The position numbers and the translations under genes are program-made. Source: Buttiauxella sp965119215 (GTDB taxonomy: Bacteria > Pseudomonadota > Gammaproteobacteria > Enterobacterales > Enterobacteriaceae). From it: a stretch of 64,000 nt of DNA. This document shows positions 60,940-64,000 of this stretch, in pieces. Numbering within the stretch: the stretch's first letter is position 1; each line of letters starts with the position of its first letter. The notes beneath the pieces are model-generated. The model was not told the DNA's origin. It did not search any database and saw only the letters and a program-made list of their open reading frames with translations. Location of the stretch: NCBI GenBank assembly GCA_965119215.1, contig CBCPKK010000012.1:62001-126000 (forward strand), written 5' to 3'.

Positions 60940-63537
60940 TTACTTTTTGCCTTCAACCCATTTGCCATCCACAAAGAATGCAGACCAACCCGTCGCTTTA
61001 CCTTCCTTCTCAGAAGAAACGTACTGCTGTTTAGTCTTACGGCTAAAGCGAACAACCGCTTTGTTGCCGTCAGCATCTTGTTGCGGAGCATCAGCCAGAT
61101 AACGCAGTTTTTCTGGCAGACGATCACGGAAGCGATACAGCTCTTCCACTAATGGCGCACGTGTTTCACGAGATTTAGGGAAAGTGTTTGCCGCAAGGAA
61201 AACACCCGCCGCGCCATCACGCAGGACGAAGTACGCATCTGACTTATCACAAGGTAACTCTGGCAACGGAACTGGATCTTCCTTCGGAGGAGCCACTTCG
61301 CCGCTGCGCAGGATTTTACGGGTATTCTTACAGTCGTCATTAGTACAAGCCATGTACTTACCGAAACGTCCCATTTTCAGGTGCATTTCAGAGCCACATT
61401 TCTCACACTCAACGATTGGGCCGTCATAACCTTTGATGCGGAACTCGCCCTCTTCGATTTCGTAACCATCACACGTTGGGTTGTTACCACAGACGTGCAG
61501 TTTACGTTTTGGATCGATGAGGTAGCTGTCCATCGCCGTGCCGCACTTGGTACAACGACGCTTCGCACGCAGTGCGTTAGTTTCCGCGTCATCGCCTTCA
61601 AGCACGTTGAGGACTTCGTTTTCCGGCACCAGGTTAATGGTGGTTTTACAGCGCTCTTTAACAGGCAACGCATAACCAGAACAACCCAGGAATACACCCG
61701 TACTTGCGGTACGAATACCCATTTCACGGCTACAGGTTGGGCAATCGATGCTGGTCAACACCATCTGATTTGGGCGCATACCGCCTTCTTCAGGGTCCAG
61801 TTCGGCCTTACTGAGGTGCTCACTGAAATCGCTAAAGAAGTTGTCCAGAACCCCTTTCCACTCAGCCTGATTATTGGCGACCAGGTCGAGGTTGCTTTCC
61901 ATCTGCGCGGTGAAATCGTAGTTCATCAGCTCGCGGAAGTTTTCTTCCAGGCGGTCAGTAACGATTTCACCCATTTTTTCAGCATAGAAGCGGCGGTTTT
62001 CTACACGCACATAACCACGATCCTGGATGGTGGAGATGATTGAAGCGTAAGTAGAAGGACGGCCAATGCCACGTTTTTCCAGCTCTTTTACCAACGATGC
62101 TTCGCTGAAACGAGCAGGTGGTTTGGTAAAGTGCTGTCCTGGCAAGATTTCAACAAGCGCCAGTTCATCACCAGGCTCTACGGCTGGTAATGTACGGTCT
62201 TCGTCGCCTTTGCGCAGCGCAGGCATCACTTTAGTCCAGCCATCGAAACGCAACGTACGACCGCGCGTTTTGAGACGGAAATCACCGGCCTTCACCGTTA
62301 AGGTGGTTGAGTCGTATTGCGCAGGTGTCATCTGACACGCAACAAACTGACGCCAGATCAACTGGTACAGTTTTTGCGCATCGGCTTCCATATCTTTGAG
62401 CGACTCAGCAACAATACTGACATCAGAAGGACGAATCGCTTCGTGCGCTTCCTGAGAGTTTTCTTTGTTGGAGTAATGATTAGCCGCTTCAGGAAGATAT
62501 TTCTTACCGAAATTATCTTCGATGTAGCCGCGCACCATGCTCACTGCATCCTGGCTCAAGTTGGTTGAGTCGGTACGCATGTAGGTGATATGACCCGCTT
62601 CATACAGACGCTGCGCCATCATCATGGTTTTCTTCACACCAAAACCAAGACGGGTGCTTGCAGCCTGCTGCAACGTGGAGGTGATAAACGGCGCGCCAGG
62701 CTTGCTGCTGGTTGGCTTATCTTCACGCTCAAGCACTGAATAACGGGCTTTTTCCAGCTCGCTAACCGCAGACATAGTCTGTTCACGATTAACCGGGCGG
62801 AAAGGCTTGTCTTTATGGTGGCTGACCTGAACCGGCAGACTGTCGCCTTTCGGCGTTGTCAGATTCGCGTCAACTTCCCAATATTCTTCAGGCACAAACG
62901 CTTTAATTTCGCGTTCACGGTCAACAACCAGACGCACAGCAACTGACTGTACGCGTCCGGCAGACAAACCTCGGGCAATCTTTTTCCACAGCAGCGGCGA
63001 CACCATGTAACCCACAACGCGGTCCATAAAACGGCGCGCTTGTTGTGCGTTAACACGGTCGATGTTCAGTTCGCCCGGCTTTTCAAATGCCTGTTGAATG
63101 GCATTTTTTGTAATTTCGTTAAACACCACGCGACTGTAGCGTGATTCATCACCACCGATAACTTCCCGCAGGTGCCATGCAATGGCCTCCCCTTCGCGGT
63201 CAAGGTCGGTTGCGAGATAGATATGGTCTGCTTTTTCAGCCAGTGATTTCAGTTCCGAAACCACTTTTTCTTTACCGGGCAGCACTTCATACTGTGCTTC
63301 CCAGTTGTGCCATGGATCGACACCCATACGATTTACGAGCGCGCCGCGTTCATCCTTTTTGACCTTTTTGGTCGTTTTGGTGGAGGCAGAGTCAGCGCTC
63401 TTCTTGGTGGTTGATCCACTGGTCGGCAAATCACGGATATGACCGACGCTGGACTTAACCACGTAGTCATTACCGAGATATTTGTTGATCGTTTTGGCTT
63501 TTGCCGGGGACTCAACGATGACGAGAGCTTTACCCAT
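60940..63537 (-). CDS. topA: TopA, DNA topoisomerase I
   Basis: 865 aa from ATG 63537 (MGKALVIVESPAKAKTINKY), the E. coli length; the ATG at 63543 adds MN. TOPRIM motif DLDREGEA, active-site Tyr in ITYMRTDSTNLS, and three C-terminal zinc ribbons (DCPTCSREM; RCTKCGTAM; CEKCGSEM) plus a basic tail. Relaxes negative supercoils behind RNA polymerase. The first 60 codons include a K/S/T-rich insert (STTKKSADSASTKTTKKVKK). Confidence 0.98.
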   Translation of the reverse strand: MGKALVIVESPAKAKTINKYLGNDYVVKSSVGHIRDLPTSGSTTKKSADSASTKTTKKVKKDERGALVNRMGVDPWHNWEAQYEVLPGKEKVVSELKSLAEKADHIYLATDLDREGEAIAWHLREVIGGDESRYSRVVFNEITKNAIQQAFEKPGELNIDRVNAQQARRFMDRVVGYMVSPLLWKKIARGLSAGRVQSVAVRLVVDREREIKAFVPEEYWEVDANLTTPKGDSLPVQVSHHKDKPFRPVNREQTMSAVSELEKARYSVLEREDKPTSSKPGAPFITSTLQQAASTRLGFGVKKTMMMAQRLYEAGHITYMRTDSTNLSQDAVSMVRGYIEDNFGKKYLPEAANHYSNKENSQEAHEAIRPSDVSIVAESLKDMEADAQKLYQLIWRQFVACQMTPAQYDSTTLTVKAGDFRLKTRGRTLRFDGWTKVMPALRKGDEDRTLPAVEPGDELALVEILPGQHFTKPPARFSEASLVKELEKRGIGRPSTYASIISTIQDRGYVRVENRRFYAEKMGEIVTDRLEENFRELMNYDFTAQMESNLDLVANNQAEWKGVLDNFFSDFSEHLSKAELDPEEGGMRPNQMVLTSIDCPTCSREMGIRTASTGVFLGCSGYALPVKERCKTTINLVPENEVLNVLEGDDAETNALRAKRRCTKCGTAMDSYLIDPKRKLHVCGNNPTCDGYEIEEGEFRIKGYDGPIVECEKCGSEMHLKMGRFGKYMACTNDDCKNTRKILRSGEVAPPKEDPVPLPELPCDKSDAYFVLRDGAAGVFLAANTFPKSRETRAPLVEELYRFRDRLPEKLRYLADAPQQDADGNKAVVRFSRKTKQQYVSSEKEGKATGWSAFFVDGKWVEGKK

Positions 63538-63938
63538 ATTCACCTTTACCTAATGTAATTCTTCCAGGAGACGTCGCACGCTAGTTACACCTTCCACTGG
63601 CGATGCGCTTTTTATATTGCGGCAGCATCAATGGATATCAACTCTTTTTTCATCCACCAGCCAAATTAAGCGAACATCGCAGGTGATTGAGATAATGAGT
63701 CTTTCGCGCTGGTGACATAGCACGACGGAACTTTGGTTGAATGTCAAGCAATTCCGTTGCCAGATTTGCGAAAGCGTCACACTCTACCTGATAAAATGAG
63801 TTACGCAACTTTATTAGCACGCAACAAGGATTCCTGCCAGCACAGTAAACTGAATAAATCACCCGAGGTTTACTCAGGAATATTGCCCTTTGCAGTATAG
63901 CGGAAGTACACTAGCGCCAGTTTTTAAAGGAGGAAATC
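63538..63938. other. Divergent topA / yciN promoter region
   Basis: 401 bp with no convincing gene; the minus-strand frame at 63650-63862 has no ribosome site and an unlikely composition. By analogy with E. coli it should hold several supercoiling- and stress-responsive topA promoters, but I did not map them. An AAGGAGGAAATC ribosome site for yciN is at its right end. Confidence 0.6.
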
Positions 63939-64000
63939 ATGCAACCGACCACTCAACCAATCGATAAACAGTCACTACTCGTTGAAGCCAATAAAGTCAT
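63939..64000 (+). CDS. yciN: YciN, 5' end only
   Basis: The last 62 bases start a gene with an ideal ribosome site (AAGGAGG). The readable product MQPTTQPIDKQSLLVEANKV corresponds to the start of E. coli YciN (ETQPIDRETLLKEANKII), and the position next to topA is conserved. Function unknown. Truncated by the window edge. Confidence 0.85.
   Translation, partial: MQPTTQPIDKQSLLVEANKV

Noticed and set aside
63650..63862. 70-aa minus-strand ORF in the topA-yciN gap
   Set aside because: No ribosome site, odd composition, and it lies in the expected topA promoter region.

Overview
The window is a 64 kb piece of an enterobacterial chromosome (Enterobacteriaceae, moderate GC). Gene content and order follow the E. 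coli/Salmonella block topA-cysB-acnA-ribA-pgpB-lapAB-pyrF-yciH-osmB-yciT / yciZ-gmr-rnb-yciW-fabI / sapFDCBA-pspF-pspABCD-ycjX-ycjF-tyrR-tpx-ycjG-mpaA-mppA / zntB-fnrS-ttcA-dbpA. Most predicted proteins match the E. coli length within a few residues. The genus cannot be fixed from sequence alone. The accessory content (an RpfF homologue, frmRA without frmB, and fsa-pflEF beside yciT) points to a non-Escherichia member such as a Buttiauxella-, Kluyvera- or Enterobacter-like organism. That placement is inference.

Region by region. 1-5.3 kb: the ybcH-nfrA-nfrB locus, a c-di-GMP-linked surface glycan synthesis/export system that serves as phage N4 receptor. 5.6-14.8 kb: an accessory zone with emrE, a His-rich small secreted protein, an SDR/HxlR divergent pair with a palindromic operator, formaldehyde detoxification (frmRA), small lipoproteins (one Bor/Iss-like), a broken azlD, cybB, dbpA and a RES/Xre toxin-antitoxin module. 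14.8-15 kb: two tandem tRNA genes, a tRNA-Gly(UCC) variant and a tRNA with an abnormal anticodon arm. 15.2-17.8 kb: ttcA, a 45-aa proline-rich protein, the anaerobic sRNA FnrS with its FNR box, zntB and a YoaK-like 32-aa membrane protein. 18-31 kb: a phosphoethanolamine transferase, the murein-peptide recycling genes mppA, mpaA and ycjG, then tpx, tyrR, ycjFX and the phage-shock operon with its sigma-54 promoter. pspE is absent. 31-39 kb: sapABCDF, fabI, yciW.

39-51 kb is the most interesting stretch. rnb is followed by pdeR (gmr/RpfR: FI-PAS-GGDEF-EAL). After a small decarboxylase-like gene and a LysR regulator comes a convergent RpfF homologue that keeps both catalytic glutamates. Together pdeR and rpfF look like a complete cis-2-unsaturated fatty acid (BDSF-type) quorum-sensing sender/receiver. 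Next is a second insertion, fsa < > pflE-pflF, which has a well-placed FNR site and runs straight into the DeoR-family gene yciT. 51-64 kb is ordinary conserved core, including the small-protein operon ymiA-yciX-ymiC between cysB and acnA, and ends in the first codons of yciN.

Common themes are c-di-GMP output (NfrB, PdeR/RpfR), anaerobic control by FNR (fnrS, pflEF) and envelope stress or maintenance (psp, sap, lapAB, pgpB, mpaA/mppA, osmB). All functional calls are by recognition of the translated sequence. No database search was run.
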